Source: Entonaema liquescens (taxonomy: Eukaryota > Ascomycota > Sordariomycetes > Xylariales > Xylariaceae). From it: a stretch of 64,000 nucleotides of DNA. The position numbers and the translations under genes were made by a program. The stretch's first letter is position 1; each line of letters begins with the position of its first letter. Location of the stretch: NCBI GenBank assembly GCA_902805475.1, contig CADCSX010000012.1, positions 124,001-188,000 of the forward strand, given 5' to 3'. This document shows, piece by piece, positions 1 to 12,102 of this stretch. Below the pieces are notes generated by a model. It saw nothing but the letters and a program-made list of their open reading frames with translations. It searched no databases and was not told the DNA's origin.

Positions 1-1506
1 AACTACCAGTTCTGACGTAACTAGGAAATTCGCTTTGGCAAGAGCTTGCTCTGTAGCGAAGCGATACTTCTTGATTAGCTGCGTCTTATCGGCGCCGAAA
101 TTTATCTTGACCTGGACATGCGATGGTTAACTTGCGCAGCAAATCGAGCTACGAGATTGGGTTCGTACCTCATTATCTTCCATAGATGTGATAGAAGCGT
201 AGTATATAGCGAACATTAGAGCTTCCATGCCTGGCGAGATGTTATCCATGTTACTCCTTAGCTCACGGATAATTTTATTCATAGTTTGCACGTGTAATAT
301 TTTCACTAACGGGTCGACGTTTTCCTGGTAAACCTGCCAGAAAAAGGGTATCTGGGACGGTAAGGGATGTAATTTGCGCAGGTCGACATTGGAAGAACTA
401 TAGCCCAGCACGAAACCGTGGTGATCAACTGAATCCAGGGGAGGCTGCAAGAAACCGGGGCTGCTACCATCATCCGAAGCTTCAGAGTCCTCATCACTGA
501 GCATTTCCGTTTCGGTTCGAAGCTGGTTAAGCTACCTCATCAAATTAATGACACCGCCCACCAAGGTCTTAGAAGATGAAGCCAACGTTACCTCGTCGTT
601 AACCTTGGACCAAAACGCGCTGCTCACGTACCGCGTTTTTCCTTTCTCGTTCAATACCAATCTCCCAAAGGGTTTGTTAACTTCCGAGGTTGGACTCTTC
701 AATGCAGGATTAGCGGAGTCGATGGTCTGGGAACGGCCGAATTTTGGATGATCGACTGGAGGGTAACCGCCGGGTAGATTCTCGCTATATGTAATCCCGC
801 TCTGCCTTCGCCGCTCCCTCTCTTGCACGTTATCTAGGGTCGCCTCGGGTGAAGCGCCACCGCTAAGAGAGGGGTGCCTCGCCGTCTCTATTTCAATCTG
901 CCCGCTGAGATCCTCTACTATGCTCTCCAGCTTTCGCAACCGCTTCATAAGCTCGATCTCGCGCTCGCTCGTCTGTTTCGGCGGGGCGTTGGGATCCTTC
1001 ACTCGCGGTCGTCGCGGCGCACGGCCTGGTGCCGGGAAGACGCATTGGATCTGGGCTTTACGACAATTGCCGCAGGGCATAAATTTGTCGCATCTTACTT
1101 TTCGCCGTCGACATGTCACGCAGCTGCGAGGGTTTAGCACTGACGAGGGCGTAATGGACGGGTCAAGCGTAATCGGACCCGATGGCGTAAAAGTAGCATG
1201 AGGAGCGCTGGCCCCAGGCACGGCCGAAGTGGCGTTTGATACCGACGCAGAATCTTGGGGTGTCGACGCGGCGGCGGATACGGCGGCGGGTGAGCCAATC
1301 GAGTGTTCGTTCGGAGACGAGCGGGTTGACGATTCCATAGGGGTTAAATGACTCTGAATGACGGAAGTAGAAGAAACGCTGGACATAGTACGGATGATCC
1401 GCGAGCGGTACTCATAGGTTTGCCAATTCCCATATGGCTTATGATATTCCAAAAGTTTTTTGCGTCTCGTTTGTCGAGCAGAGGCGACGTTTAGCTTCTT
1501 CGGCAC
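1..1506 (-). CDS. Zn2Cys6 transcription factor, 3' end outside window
   Basis: Fungal binuclear-zinc-cluster regulator, expected to be nuclear; target pathway not recognisable. Exon 1 (1506-592) encodes a Ser/Pro/Ala-rich N-terminus and a C6 cluster (C-x2-C-x6-C-x5-C-x2-C-x6-C, about residues 129-155, positions 1122-1041), then a basic linker and a short coiled coil (RLRKLESIVEDL). Intron 1 is 532-591 (GTAACG..TAG, 60 bp). Exon 2 (531-169) begins the fungal transcription-factor middle homology region. Intron 2 is 112-168 (GTACGA..CAG). Exon 3 runs off the left edge. The introns were placed because they join conserved text (SKVNDE to LNQLRTETE; SMEDNE to VKINFGADK). The first in-frame ATG is at 1506, but the ATG at 1386 (MSSVSS) is an equally good or better start. 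The family assignment is certain; the gene's job is not. Confidence 0.85.
532..591 (-). other. Intron 1 of the Zn2Cys6 factor
   Basis: GTAACG donor at 591 and GTAG acceptor ending at 532; 60 bp, a multiple of three. Its only in-frame stop lies in the last codon, so it resembles a nonsense mutation if left unspliced. Removing it restores a continuous conserved segment. Confidence 0.75.
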
Positions 1507-3694
1507 CTCAAAGAAATGCTTTCGAACGGTAGAAATAAGAATCGGACGAGGTCAGATAGGTAGTTACTGTCAAGATTGAGTAAGTATGCAAAAGAAAAGA
1601 AGCGTACAAGAATTGTATAGCTTCGGGATAATTACGCGGGCTAGCTAAGGATCCAACAAAGACAGGGCTGAGTCCAGAACGGCACGCTTTCTTTCCACAT
1701 ACGACATACGCATACGTACTGACTCACCCCCCGGGGAGTGATGGATGTGGGCCTTCCTTTCATAGAAATAAATACCTAACCTAATGCCGTAACCGTGCAG
1801 AATATCCAGCAGGGACTGGGGTTTGTCTTCCAGCTGGACTTCTCTAATCAAGACATCCCCTTCGCCGAGCAATTTAACTACCTAACGAAAGGAGAGTAGA
1901 AATAAAGAAGAAGAAAAAGTATATAAGTAATCCTCTGGGGTCGAGGCTGTAAGAGACGGAAATAATGTAGAAAGTGGCTTGGCTTGGCTAGACGCGGGGC
2001 ATCAAGATTGAGAAAATAATACCTTTGCTTAGTACTACATAGTATTATGTATGTCCTCCCAACGTCACAGCAATCTTTTTCTCTTTGCGCCGCTTTAAAT
2101 CCGTAGCTCGCACCAAGCGAAGCCGGGATTCGGATCAGATCCCACCCACTGCCGGCACAGAACGATCACCCTTAACGTCTTAGCATCTTAGCCAAGGATA
2201 TACCCGTTTTCAACCTCGTAAGCACCGATAGGCCCATGTATGTAGACGTCGCCATGTTTGGTTCTTCGTGTTACAGCCGCATTCCGTCTGGAGATAGTAA
2301 TCATGCGGAGATTGTTCACGAACCTCGGTACTTGGCTGCAATACTTAGCAGAAATAAGATACGGTGCAGGTTAGCAGCATACCTAATACATAAGATAGGT
2401 ACTTAACATACATCGAGTTTCAATCTCATAAGATACGCTCGGTCGGTACCAAGCTTTGCTAACCCTGGACTGGCTTACTAGCTGACTTGAGGCGAGGCTA
2501 AAAAAGCCCAGGCTTCAGCTAGGTACGCACGTAGAAAAATGAGTAAAGCGGATCAGATAAGATAAGCTAACTAAGGTTAATCAACATCTTTCTCGGCCCT
2601 AAGAAATACCTAAGGCGTTGCCATTTATAGTATACAGAGATATGACGGTTCGGGAGTAATCGGTTTAATTATAGATGGTGTACGCCGTGGTTTATACCTA
2701 GCCCGCTACCGGACCAACACTTGTCAATGTTGACAAGCGGTGTCGGCGGCGATGCATCCTGTGTCTCGGCTTAAATCAAACTGTTCCGCTCGTCGCATCC
2801 GGCTCATCCGCGTATGTTGGAGTATAGGTAAGCATTAGCTGCTGGTCATGAGGCAGATATATTCTTGTTATGAGGTCAGTTACTATGTAGACATCACCAA
2901 CACAGGGATCGGCGCCCCTGCTGAGTTTAGTATACGATTAGAACTTACGTTCCAACTCGCATGAGCAGTTTCGGTAAGCAAGCTAAAGTCCCGGGCCAAT
3001 ATACCGAATACCCACGTGCGTCTCCGAGATCTATGTCCGAAAGCCGTACAAGTGTCATTTTATAAAACTTGTGAGCATATATAACAAATAAATATTTAAC
3101 AAGTTATGTTATACTTAAAGTCTCCTCCCTAAGAGATCACCGTACACACTTCAACTTATTTACCCAGTTCATTCGTATTTATTAACGAGTTGAAATTTAA
3201 TTAATTTAAAGCAACTTTCAGGGAAGAATAATGTTTAACTTGTTTATTTCTCTAATGTTATTTTGAGAATACATAAGTCAAATCCCGTTTATTCAAAAAC
3301 GATCACAATATATTTTAGTATTAGGAAAGAGCGTCTTCATCAACAAAGGCATCTGCATTGCAAGTGTGGACATTGTAAACAAGCCGCTATTATGTAAACA
3401 AACCCTCTAATATCATTAATATCTTCCTCAGGACCTAAACTTGATGTCTTGACTATTACCTTATCCTAATAGTCCTCATCCACATGTATTCCTTACGTCC
3501 CATAAGTACATAGTAGCGCATATATGACGTCATATCATCTAGGCACCTGTTTAATAATGGGCTGACTTCGCTTGTCACCTGTCACCCGCCTGATCGATGC
3601 CGGTTTATTCATTTCTCCTTGAGGCTTCATATCTGGTCGAAACCAACTAGTAACATTTTTATCAAATCTCCAGTTATCTATCTAAGAAACGACA
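1507..3694. other. Intergenic spacer, AT-rich core
   Basis: No convincing gene. A 75-codon minus-strand frame at 1645-1872 has no recognisable domain and no splice partner. The stretch at about 3050-3420 is strongly AT-rich. A perfect 8+8 bp hairpin with a 2-base loop (CTTGTCAA-TG-TTGACAAG) lies at 2720-2737. The last few hundred bases must hold the promoter of the downstream oxidoreductase. Confidence 0.6.
2720..2737. repeat. 18-bp near-perfect palindrome
   Basis: Arms CTTGTCAA and TTGACAAG around a TG centre. It could be a dimeric regulator site. No factor is assigned. Confidence 0.4.
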
Positions 3695-4729
3695 ATGTCT
3701 AATACAGCTTCCGCAAGTCCTCAGGCTATGAAGGGTTGGGTGTACAACTCCACGAGCGGCGGAATCGAGAAGAATATCCAGCTGGTCGAGAATGCCTCAC
3801 TGCCTTTTCACCCACCACTTCCAAAGGACAGCATCCTGGTGAAAGTACATTACGCCTCCCTCAACCCGGCCGACTACAAGTTTCCCGAGCTGGGCCTGCC
3901 GATGAGAGCATTAATCTCCACCCCGGCGTCGCCTGGTCTGGACTTTTCCGGGATCGTCACGCAGACGGGTAGCGCCGTTAGCGACTTCCACGTAGGCGAC
4001 AAGGTATTTGGAAGGATCCCACCTAACAAGTACGGTTCGCTCGGCGAGTACGTGTGCACGAAAATTGATGGCTGCGCCGTCGTGCCCGAAGGCGTCTCCC
4101 TTGAGGACGCGAGCTGCATCGGGACAGCAGCGCAGACGGCATATCAATGCATCGTACCAAACGTCAAGGAAGGGGACAAGGTCTTCATTAACGGCGGTAG
4201 TGGAGGAACAGGCACATTCGGCATTCAGATCGCGAAAGCCCTAGGCTGCCACGTGACGACTAGTTGTTCGGCCAAGAACATAGAGTTATGCCACAGCCTC
4301 GGTGCAGACGAGATCATTGATTACACGAAGGAGAACCTTAGTGAAGTCTTAAAGGCAAAGGGACAAGTGTATAAGCTGGTCGTTGACAATGTCGGTACGC
4401 CATCGGATTTACACAAAGTCGCCGATCACTTCCTACTACCTGAAGGCAAATTCGTGCAAATTGGCAGCCAATTTTCGCTAAACGATATAAAAACTATTAT
4501 GTCAAGACAGTTTCTGCCTTCCTTCCTGGGCGGCGGTAAGAGAAAATGGGAGTACCTTATCACGAATAATAGCCATGACGACCTCGAGCAGATCGCAAAA
4601 TGGATGAAGGAAGGGAAGGTTAAGGCCGTCATCGATGAGGTTTTTCAGTACGAAGATGCGCCGAAAGCTTTTGAGAAGCTGAGGATGGGACACACCAGGG
4701 GAAAGATTGTAATCCGAGGCTCCACGTAA
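3695..4729 (+). CDS. MDR-superfamily NAD(P)H oxidoreductase (quinone-oxidoreductase-like)
   Basis: Single-exon 344-aa enzyme of the medium-chain dehydrogenase/reductase superfamily, most like zinc-independent NADPH:quinone or enoyl reductases. It has the N-terminal GroES-like barrel (YASLNPADYK; GLDFSGIV; GDKVFGRI) and a Rossmann domain with a nucleotide loop (INGGSGGTGTFGIQIAK, about residue 165) and a conserved HSLGADEIIDY segment. The zinc-ligand cysteines of classical alcohol dehydrogenases are absent, so it is probably zinc-free. Length fits the family. It has no predicted signal peptide, so it is likely cytosolic. The exact substrate cannot be read from sequence. It converges with the HMG-CoA reductase gene, about 820 bp away. 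Trans-enoyl reductases of biosynthetic clusters belong to the same superfamily, but no synthase is visible here. Confidence 0.9.
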   Translation: MSNTASASPQAMKGWVYNSTSGGIEKNIQLVENASLPFHPPLPKDSILVKVHYASLNPADYKFPELGLPMRALISTPASPGLDFSGIVTQTGSAVSDFHVGDKVFGRIPPNKYGSLGEYVCTKIDGCAVVPEGVSLEDASCIGTAAQTAYQCIVPNVKEGDKVFINGGSGGTGTFGIQIAKALGCHVTTSCSAKNIELCHSLGADEIIDYTKENLSEVLKAKGQVYKLVVDNVGTPSDLHKVADHFLLPEGKFVQIGSQFSLNDIKTIMSRQFLPSFLGGGKRKWEYLITNNSHDDLEQIAKWMKEGKVKAVIDEVFQYEDAPKAFEKLRMGHTRGKIVIRGST

Positions 4730-5552
4730 GCTGCCCGGAATTTGTCATATTCTTGCGCTGCCATCGATTGGTTATGACAAACTGAAGGTTTTGGACGGGT
4801 AATATACGGTAGATCATTCTTGCTCGATATTCAATGTTAATATGTGCTCATAAACGCCCCTACATTTTACAAACAGCAAGCTTAGATTAACAATAGGATA
4901 TAGTTAGTGCAGCAGAGTTAACTTACGGTCTACCAAGCTGACAAAAGCAATCATATCTAGTCTCGGTAAGAGAGCACGGATTTGACTTTAAAGGGACAGC
5001 TGAGCTATTGCCTATGCGGGAATTATAACTGCGTATTGGAGGAACTTGGCAATCCCTATTTGTGGCACTTATATTATATACTTAAACGACAGGAGGTGGC
5101 AATACTCCCAAAGTTCCGCTATAGGGAACACATTAGTAACCGTCTAACGCAGCACGAATCTATCCTTTCGTCTTTCTAGGTTGTCTATAGTTTAGAGTTT
5201 ATGTTTTTCTTCTTTCGTGGCGATTCACGTAGGCAATAACTCCACGTCGCTGCATCGCCCAGCTCAATGTGCCGACCAGCCCATATCCATCTGTCATATC
5301 CTTTCTTTCGCTCGAAGGACACAGAGTCTTTGACTTCGTAGAGCATGGACACTCGATCGGCTCGGTTGAATACCTCTGCCAACCGCCCATCCGCATAGCA
5401 TCTTGATCTTTCCCCAGACACGTACCTAAATGAGATTCCGCTGAACGCCTAGCTCAATGCATCATCATTATGCTCCATAAAGAGCGCATCTTCTTCAAAA
5501 CTTGGAATACCCCACAAACTGAATTATGACAAGGAAACAAATAGGCTATCAT
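4730..5552. other. Convergent 3' spacer
   Basis: Lies between the stop codons of the MDR oxidoreductase (+) and HMG-CoA reductase (-). Short frames at 4982-5179 (+) and 5185-5421 (-) have no recognisable domain, and I do not call them genes. Confidence 0.55.
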
Positions 5553-8500
5553 TCAACGCCTCGACGCCGCTGCCCGATCGAGAGCGGCAGAACTCCTTGA
5601 GCTTGTCATAGTTAATCCGACAGGTGTCATTGCGCCACCGGCGGTTGGGGCCGGTGTGGTACTTCGAGTGGGGGGAGCAGAACGATTGTGCGCCATATGC
5701 GCCTTGACTAGGTGACCGGCAGCGAGGGCGCTACAGAGAGAAAGCTCTCCCGCAAGGACTGCCGCGCCGACTATACGAGCAAGACGCGCTGCATTGTCTC
5801 CGGGATTAGTCGGGTGGGGCCCCCTAACGCCTAGCATGTCGAGCATAGCGCTCTGGGGCTCCAAGATAGTACCTCCGCCGATAGTGCCGACTTCGATCGA
5901 CGGCATAGACACGGAGATCTGAAGCGATCCACGCAGACTAATGGGTAAGTTAGCGCCAGAAGTGATCCAAAAATGAACGGGAGTTGTAGACTTACTTCTT
6001 CATGATAGTGATGCAGTTCGAGCTCTCAACCACTTGGGCTGGATCCTGTCCGGTAGCAATGAAAATGGCAGCAACGATATTGGCTGCGTGGGCATTGAAA
6101 CCACCCACCGCACCGGCCATAGCAGACCCGATAAAGTTCTTTGAGATGTTGAGCTCGACGAGGCTATCCACGTCGCTCTTCAGTACCGCCTTGACCACAT
6201 CGCCTGGGATGATGGCTTCGGCAACTATACCTTTACCTCGGCCATCAATCCAGTTGATCGCTGAAGCCTTTTTGTCGATGCAGTAGTTTCCGGAAAGAGA
6301 CACAATAGACATGTCGCTAAACCCACCCTCGGTAGACATGACGTTCAAGGCGTGCTCGACCCCCTTGGAGATCATGTTCATTCCCATGGCATCGCCAGTC
6401 GTTGTCTTGAACCGAATGAAGAGGTTGGTTCCAGCAAGGGCAGTCTTCATCGTCTGCAGTCGAGCAAACCTCGAAGTTGAGTCGAAGGCCTTTTTCATTA
6501 CCGCTTGACCTACCTCAGAGTCGATCCAGAGCTTCGCGGCACCGGCACGCTCAAGAGTCTCGAACTGCACGCACGGTCCTCTTGTCATCCCGTCGCTAGT
6601 CAAAACCGTAACGGCACCTCCGCCAGAATTGATAGCCTTGCAGCCGCGGCTGGTACTAGCGACGAGCACACCTTCGGTAGTTGCCATGGGGATAAAGTAG
6701 CTTTGGCCGTCGATAACGAGCGGCCCGGCTACACCGACGGGAATGGGCATATAACCAATGACGTTCTCACAGCAAGCACCAAGCACTTGCTCCCAGTTGT
6801 AGTTCTCGTATGGTAGCTTGGACTGGTCCAGAAGGTTGGTAAGATCTGCCGTCGCTCGGGTCCTCGAGATGATACTTCGACGAACTTTCACGGCTCGCGT
6901 GCAATCCTTGAGGGTCTTCTCCAATGCATAACCAGGGATTCTGCCTTTCAGAGATACGGCAACAACTTCCTCGTCAGTTAACTCGTGTGCTCTTTTTTCC
7001 GTCAACATTCTATCTAGCTCGCTCTGAGTTCTCTGTACTGCCTGCGACGTCAGCTGACCAGTGCGGGGTGGCTGAGTCCCACTCTCATCGTCAGTATAGG
7101 CGGGAGTGATAGGTCTATCAGGCATTGATTGTGGTTGCGATTGCTTTGGCTGGATCTCACCGAGGGGTAGCGTTGCAGCCTGTGTATCATTGAATCGCTC
7201 GGCATCCGCAAGCTCCTTAGGATCTATAGGATGGTCTGGCAAATTTGGATCCCTGATACCCCATCTGGCTACGTTGAATAGGTAGCCATTGAGAGCGACA
7301 CTCATAGCTAGAGCGACCACAATCCATTTGGATAGGATAGGGTCCTCTAGACTAGTGAGAAGACTGCCGACCATGCGTCCGCCTACGCCGTAGCCATTCA
7401 ATTGAGGATAGTTGTCCCGTTTACCGTGGTGCCCGTTGTTGATAGGTAGAGGTGGCTCAGCGTAATGGATAGAAGGAAATTCCAGTTCGTACTTGATGGG
7501 AGTCAGCACGGAAACTACTGTCGGCTTCGAGTTGCTTTTCGCGTTTTCAAGTATCTCGTCGAGTCCGTTAGATGCAACTTTGAAGGGGTCGAGAGGGGGT
7601 GAGCTAACGACACCTCCCAAGCCTGTAGCCCATGAAGAGACGCTGGAAATCTCCGAGGCCCTGAAGGGAATCGTGCAGATGTTGGCGACGTTGATGGCGA
7701 CAAAGCCCATAACCATCCAGAACTTGAACTTAGGGACGCTGCTGCCCCTGACATCGCTACCGAAGAGGGGGGCATCAGCTTCGCCCTTAGCACTTTGTCT
7801 AGGCCAGTCGTTACTTTTAGCAACATTCTCGGCGACGCGGCGGCTGACGCCGTCGTCTTCCAAGGCTCGTCGCAGCTCCACGTGACGCTTGATGCGGTTC
7901 ACTTCGAGTTTGATGCACAAAATAGCTGTATAGAAAGTGAAGAGCAGGATGCAATCGAAGAAGAGTATCCAGGCAGCTAAGAAGCAGAACTGCTGAAGAC
8001 CACCTTGCACACCCGAGGCGGCTCCGGCAACCAAAATCAGGATCTCTATAACGTAGTCACGGACGATCTCGTAGCCCTTATCCTTGATTGCGCGCTGTAC
8101 GGCGTAGTGGATGATTCCATCCGAAGTAGTCAAGAGCTTGGTGGATTTGCCTCTACCGGTCTGTCTCTCTTCGGGCCTGCGGTGCTCCAACGCGTGGGAC
8201 AAGACAGCCCGGGTGAGCGCGATATTCTTCTCGAAGCCAATAGTAACCACTAGGAAGGGCAGCCCTTCAGATAACAAAACCATGCTGATTGGGACGCCGA
8301 GCTTGGTAGTAACGTTGAGACCAAATAGGAAAGCGAAGGTGGATGAGAAAAGCACGCTGATGGCTAGCCACACGTTTGACCCCATCTTTCTCATAGATAG
8401 GAACAGCGACACGAAAGTCAGATGCATAGATAGATAACCCAGGACCATGATGATGATGTCAAGTGTCTCGGCATTCTTTATCAAATCGAGAAACTCCGTC

Positions 8501-9186
8501 CAAGCGTTGTGAATCCATCGCACTACGCTTCCTCTAGTGTAACCCTTGGCGACTTTCATTATCCACATCTTCTGCTCTTCCTTGCCCAGCTCGGTTTCGC
8601 GCGATTCTTGACCGGGGACATCGTTAGGGATCTCTTGTGCTGCTGCGAGGAACTCCGCGGCCTCGTTATACTTAACAGCGAACGCCAAAGCACTATCCTG
8701 AGAATATGCACTCAAGGGGTTTGAGGTAGACGGCAGATGGGAGATGCTCAGGTTCTGAGGGAGAGGGACGATATGAGGTAGCGGCGCTGTCTGGGGCGCA
8801 TCTTCGGATGACTCCGGGAAAACCAGAGTGACAAGGGCCAAGTGGTCAGTGTCTTTTGGGACGGTCGAATCGGAATCGAAGCTTTGCCATCGCCATGAAG
8901 TCTCCGGGCCGACCTGCAAGCTTCTGCTACCTTCAACTAAAGAGGGCCAGTCGGCCGTCCTCGCACTCCTAGTAACGTCTAATAGGCTCTCCTTAACGAC
9001 GCCGACGTACGTGGTGCTCGCTATTAAGGAGACAATAACGATAGTGTGAATTGGATGCAGGCAAGCAATCTTAGAGAAGAACTGGAGGATCGGCGTGACT
9101 CTCTGATTCATCTTAGATGGCGGAATTGGTGTGTCGTTTGGTTGCTCGCCGCGAAAGCGGGAGGGAAGAAATGAAGAGGCAATCAT
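5553..9186 (-). CDS. hmgR: 3-hydroxy-3-methylglutaryl-CoA reductase (HMG-CoA reductase)
   Basis: Reduces HMG-CoA to mevalonate with two NADPH (EC 1.1.1.34), the committed step to ergosterol and isoprenoids, on the ER membrane. Exon 1 is 9186-5996, the intron 5938-5995 (GTAAGT..TTAG, 58 bp), exon 2 5937-5553; spliced product 1191 aa. The N-terminus has a first membrane segment (about residues 30-60), then a multi-span region at about 240-420 resembling a sterol-sensing domain. A variable linker precedes the catalytic domain, which carries ENVIGYMPIPVG (about 807), the catalytic Glu in TTEGVLVASTSRG, DAMGMN (about 932), GTIGGGTILEPQ, and the C-terminal catalytic His in AAGHLVKAHMAHNR. All key residues are present, so the enzyme should be active. 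The splice joins CITIMK-N to LRGSLQISVSMPS. Whether it is the only or a second HMGR copy cannot be told from this window. Confidence 0.97.
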
Positions 9187-9933
9187 GATATTACTACCGC
9201 GAAGGCATTTGGCGACGACCGCTTATTAACTACGCTTAGTTTTCTAAGATAGTTATCTAAGATATAGATTAGTCAAGTTCCACCTATGATTTCCCTGCCG
9301 TTCCTCAAGACCGGGAATAGATAGTCCTAAGCGAAGAGGAGGGCGGGACGAACCTAATAATATGCTCTTCTTTTCGTATCTTATATGATCTCAATAGCTC
9401 TTGTGGTTGCCCCGGAGTGTATAGGTAGTTCTAGGGAGGAGGTCGTTTAAGGATATCGTCAAGTCGTTCGGGAGAGAGGTGAGAAGTAAAAGTTGGGCAG
9501 TGTCAATCCAAGGTTCGACTTGAGAGTTGGTCGATATCAATGAAACAGACGAAGAGTTTCCTTAGATAACCTTGGGGACGCCTTGACGCCAATGCCAAAC
9601 GTCAATGCCAACGACGGCAATGAGAATAAAACAGTAGGGCGTGCTAAACCGCTCAACCGTAGGGGACCACGAACAAAGAATGGGTGGACGAAGAAATGCT
9701 GGAATAATAATGGCAAGTCAGGGGTGGAAAGTGGTGGGGATTTATTATCGGTGCGGTGAAGAGAGAAATTTCAAGGTTTCGTTTCTCTAGCTCATCATCC
9801 CCTGGCTTGGAACCTTTCCAATGTTCAATCAGTTCCAAGCTCAAAATTAGGGGATCCATACAGGTCCCCACTACGAACACCGGCCTGTTATCGATTAGGT
9901 ACTAAAAAGTGACCTAAACTACCTACGTACATA

Positions 9934-9951
9934 TAGGTACCTACCTAGGTA
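9934..9951. repeat. Dispersed palindrome, TAGGTACCTA + CTACCTAGGTA
   Basis: Two overlapping copies of the CTACCTAGGTA / TAGGTACCTA motif pair that recurs in spacers of this window. Confidence 0.6.
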
Positions 9952-10871
9952 TGTAGATACTCACTGCATGTACGTATGTACCTCAACTACACAAGCCATC
10001 GGCATCAAAAAAAGACATGGGGATTCACCTTCTACCAACAATATACCTATCTAGGAGCCTAACAAGTTTTCAAAGACCGAGCCGCCCAACCGTATCCCTT
10101 CTTCCCTCTTTTAGATACGCTATATACCTCAGGTATCGGCTAACCCCCGGGCTACATGTAGGATGTCAGATAAGGTTAGGTGATGTATAGGTACAGTTCT
10201 TTATGTTACCTAACGTACATCTTAGCTCACCTCATACTCACACTCGTTTCTTTAGCAATTGATCCTAAACTTGTCACAAATTACTCCTGGTATTCAGCGT
10301 GTTACAGACAAGCCACCAACCTATTCCCGCCCGGTTCATTGACACTTGTCCTTCACTTTTACGCGGAAAAGCGTTGGTCAGAAGAAGAAGATAGGATAGA
10401 ATAAAGCGTAGCCAAGGGACAGCCTATATCCACATTAACAACACTCTAGTGTATAGGTAGGTATGGATACCTTGACAACTCAACAGCCAGGGTCGAATTA
10501 CATATTTTATGGCATGGTCTGACTGTGTCAACAAACCCCCAGCAAAGCTTAAGTAAGTGACTAGGATCGCTAGATAGGTAGATATGAGAATTTGAAATAT
10601 CAGTAAAGGTGTATACAAGTATGTACAACCCATCCGCTCGTCACATCAAGTAAATCCTTATTACATATTATCATGACCATGATAATTACCACTAGTTACA
10701 ACTGATACAATTTCCAAGTTTATGACAAATTTTTACTGTTTTTTTTCGCCAGCAATCATGAAGAACTGAGTATAATTCATATAAAAAAGGAGGCCTCCCA
10801 CTATTTATTTCCCAGCCTACCGATCATCACCAAATGCGCGTAAGGGTTGGTAGTTGGTATGTACTTATCTT

Positions 10872-10892
10872 AAAAAAAAAAAAAAAAAAAAA
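10872..10892 (+). repeat. A21 homopolymer
   Basis: Uninterrupted run of 21 A in the spacer downstream of the nicotinamidase stop codon. Confidence 0.95.
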
Positions 10893-11349
10893 GGTCACTC
10901 GACATACGCAACAAATGAAACAATTAGAAGGCCGCATGTTTTGAGCACACGATCTCAGCAGGAGACTATATAGAGATAGATAGTTAATAGCGACATTTAC
11001 GCTTCTCGTTAAAGCGGACTATAATTATTCACACAAATACATCATCCAACGTTCTTACAAGTCCTTGCGCTACAGATACGCTTAGCAATAAGAATACTCC
11101 CAAGCCGACATGATTCTTCCCATTTTCCATGCTACCATCCCGCACCTTTACTCTCTATGCAGAGCAGCTAGATAAGATCATCACACATGGCCCAAGAAGC
11201 TCCGTATAGTCCCGCAGCCGGGCCTCGCTGTCTACTGCCTGTGTAACGGCACCTACGTCAATAAGCAGCCAGATTCCAGCGGTGGTAACATTTGTACCAC
11301 TAAATAAATGGCTATCGTCAAATAAAACACGGATTTTATATTCAGTTAA

Positions 11350-12102
11350 CTACTGCGCCGTCATCAGGCGGCTCACTTCAGGTCCATCCATGCTGACAAT
11401 TTTAGCCCCAGATGTCTCGATGGCTTTCTTACATTCTAGCCATGCAGAAGGATCAACTGCTCTCGTGCATTCATCTACCAAGTAGGTCTTGAAGCCTTCT
11501 TTTGCCGCATCGATGGCTGCGTTCTTAACGCAATAATCTGCTGCCAGTCCTACGACATATACATCTGTGACTTGCCTCTCCCTCAAGATCTTCGTGAGGC
11601 CGCTGTCGGAGACGCGCGGAGACGTAAAGGGGTCATAAAATGGACTATACATCTCGACGCGCCGGTCAGTTCCCTTCTCAAGAACCATGTCGAGCTGACT
11701 GGTGTGTAACTCCGAAATCAGCTCCGCCCCTGGACTGCCTTGCACGCAGTGGACCGGCCACAGTTGCGACTCATACGTCTCGGCGTCGTTGTATGGGTTC
11801 ACAACTGTAATCGTATCCTTGAACGGGAGTTTGCCCTGATGAGTTGCCGCAAACGAAATATGATCGTGCGGGTGCCAATCCTTTGTTGCGATTCTGATCA
11901 CGAAAGGAGAGGCCAAGAGTTTATTGACCAGTGCCACGATATCGCGACCATTGGTCACCGCAAGCGAGCCATTCTAAGTCGTTGTTAGTCAGATATTAAT
12001 CGGCAGCCGCAATGCTACCTGACCTAACGCAGGTGTACTTGCTGGAGGGCAGAAATCCTCTTGGAGATCTACCACTATCAATGCAGGTCTGAAATTGGCC
12101 AT
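11350..12102 (-). CDS. PNC1: Nicotinamidase (isochorismatase-fold hydrolase)
   Basis: Hydrolyses nicotinamide to nicotinate plus ammonia in the NAD+ salvage pathway; cytosolic or nuclear. Exon 1 is 12102-12019 (MANFRPALIVVDLQEDFCPP), the intron 11974-12018 (45 bp, CTAAC branch point), exon 2 11973-11350; spliced 235 aa, close to the usual size. The catalytic triad is visible: Asp in VVDLQEDF, Lys in VLEKGTD, nucleophilic Cys in GLAADYCV. The metal-binding DWHPHDH motif separates true nicotinamidases from other isochorismatase-family members. The exon-1 junction (ALGQ-NGSLAV) is slightly longer than expected between FCPP and GSLAV, so the donor could differ. It lies about 420 bp downstream of the BVMO on the same strand. 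It could be housekeeping or part of the local accessory block. Confidence 0.9.

Larger units (their letters stand above)
9187..11349. other. Spacer upstream of HMG-CoA reductase
   Basis: About 2.2 kb with no convincing gene. It holds the HMGR promoter at its left end (minus strand), one exact copy of the dispersed palindrome CTACCTAGGTA (9941-9951) next to TAGGTACCTA (9934-9943), and an A21 tract (10872-10892). Small frames at 9653-9880, 10180-10404 and 10424-10633 look random. Confidence 0.55.

Noticed and set aside
532..535. In-frame TAG in the left Zn2Cys6 gene as a nonsense mutation
   Set aside because: A 60-bp intron (532-591) with good splice sites removes it and joins conserved text.
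1645..1872. 75-codon minus-strand frame
   Set aside because: No domain, no splice partner, and it lies in the leader region of the C6 factor.
3695..4729. Zinc-dependent alcohol dehydrogenase
   Set aside because: The structural and catalytic zinc cysteines are absent; it fits the zinc-free quinone-oxidoreductase branch.
5185..5421. 78-codon minus-strand frame between MDR and HMGR
   Set aside because: No recognisable family and no upstream exon fits before the HMGR stop codon.
6002..9049. Several plus-strand frames of 60-130 codons
   Set aside because: Antisense shadows of the strongly supported HMG-CoA reductase.
11350..12102. Isochorismatase rather than nicotinamidase
   Set aside because: The DWHPHDH metal motif and Asp/Lys/Cys triad fit nicotinamidase.
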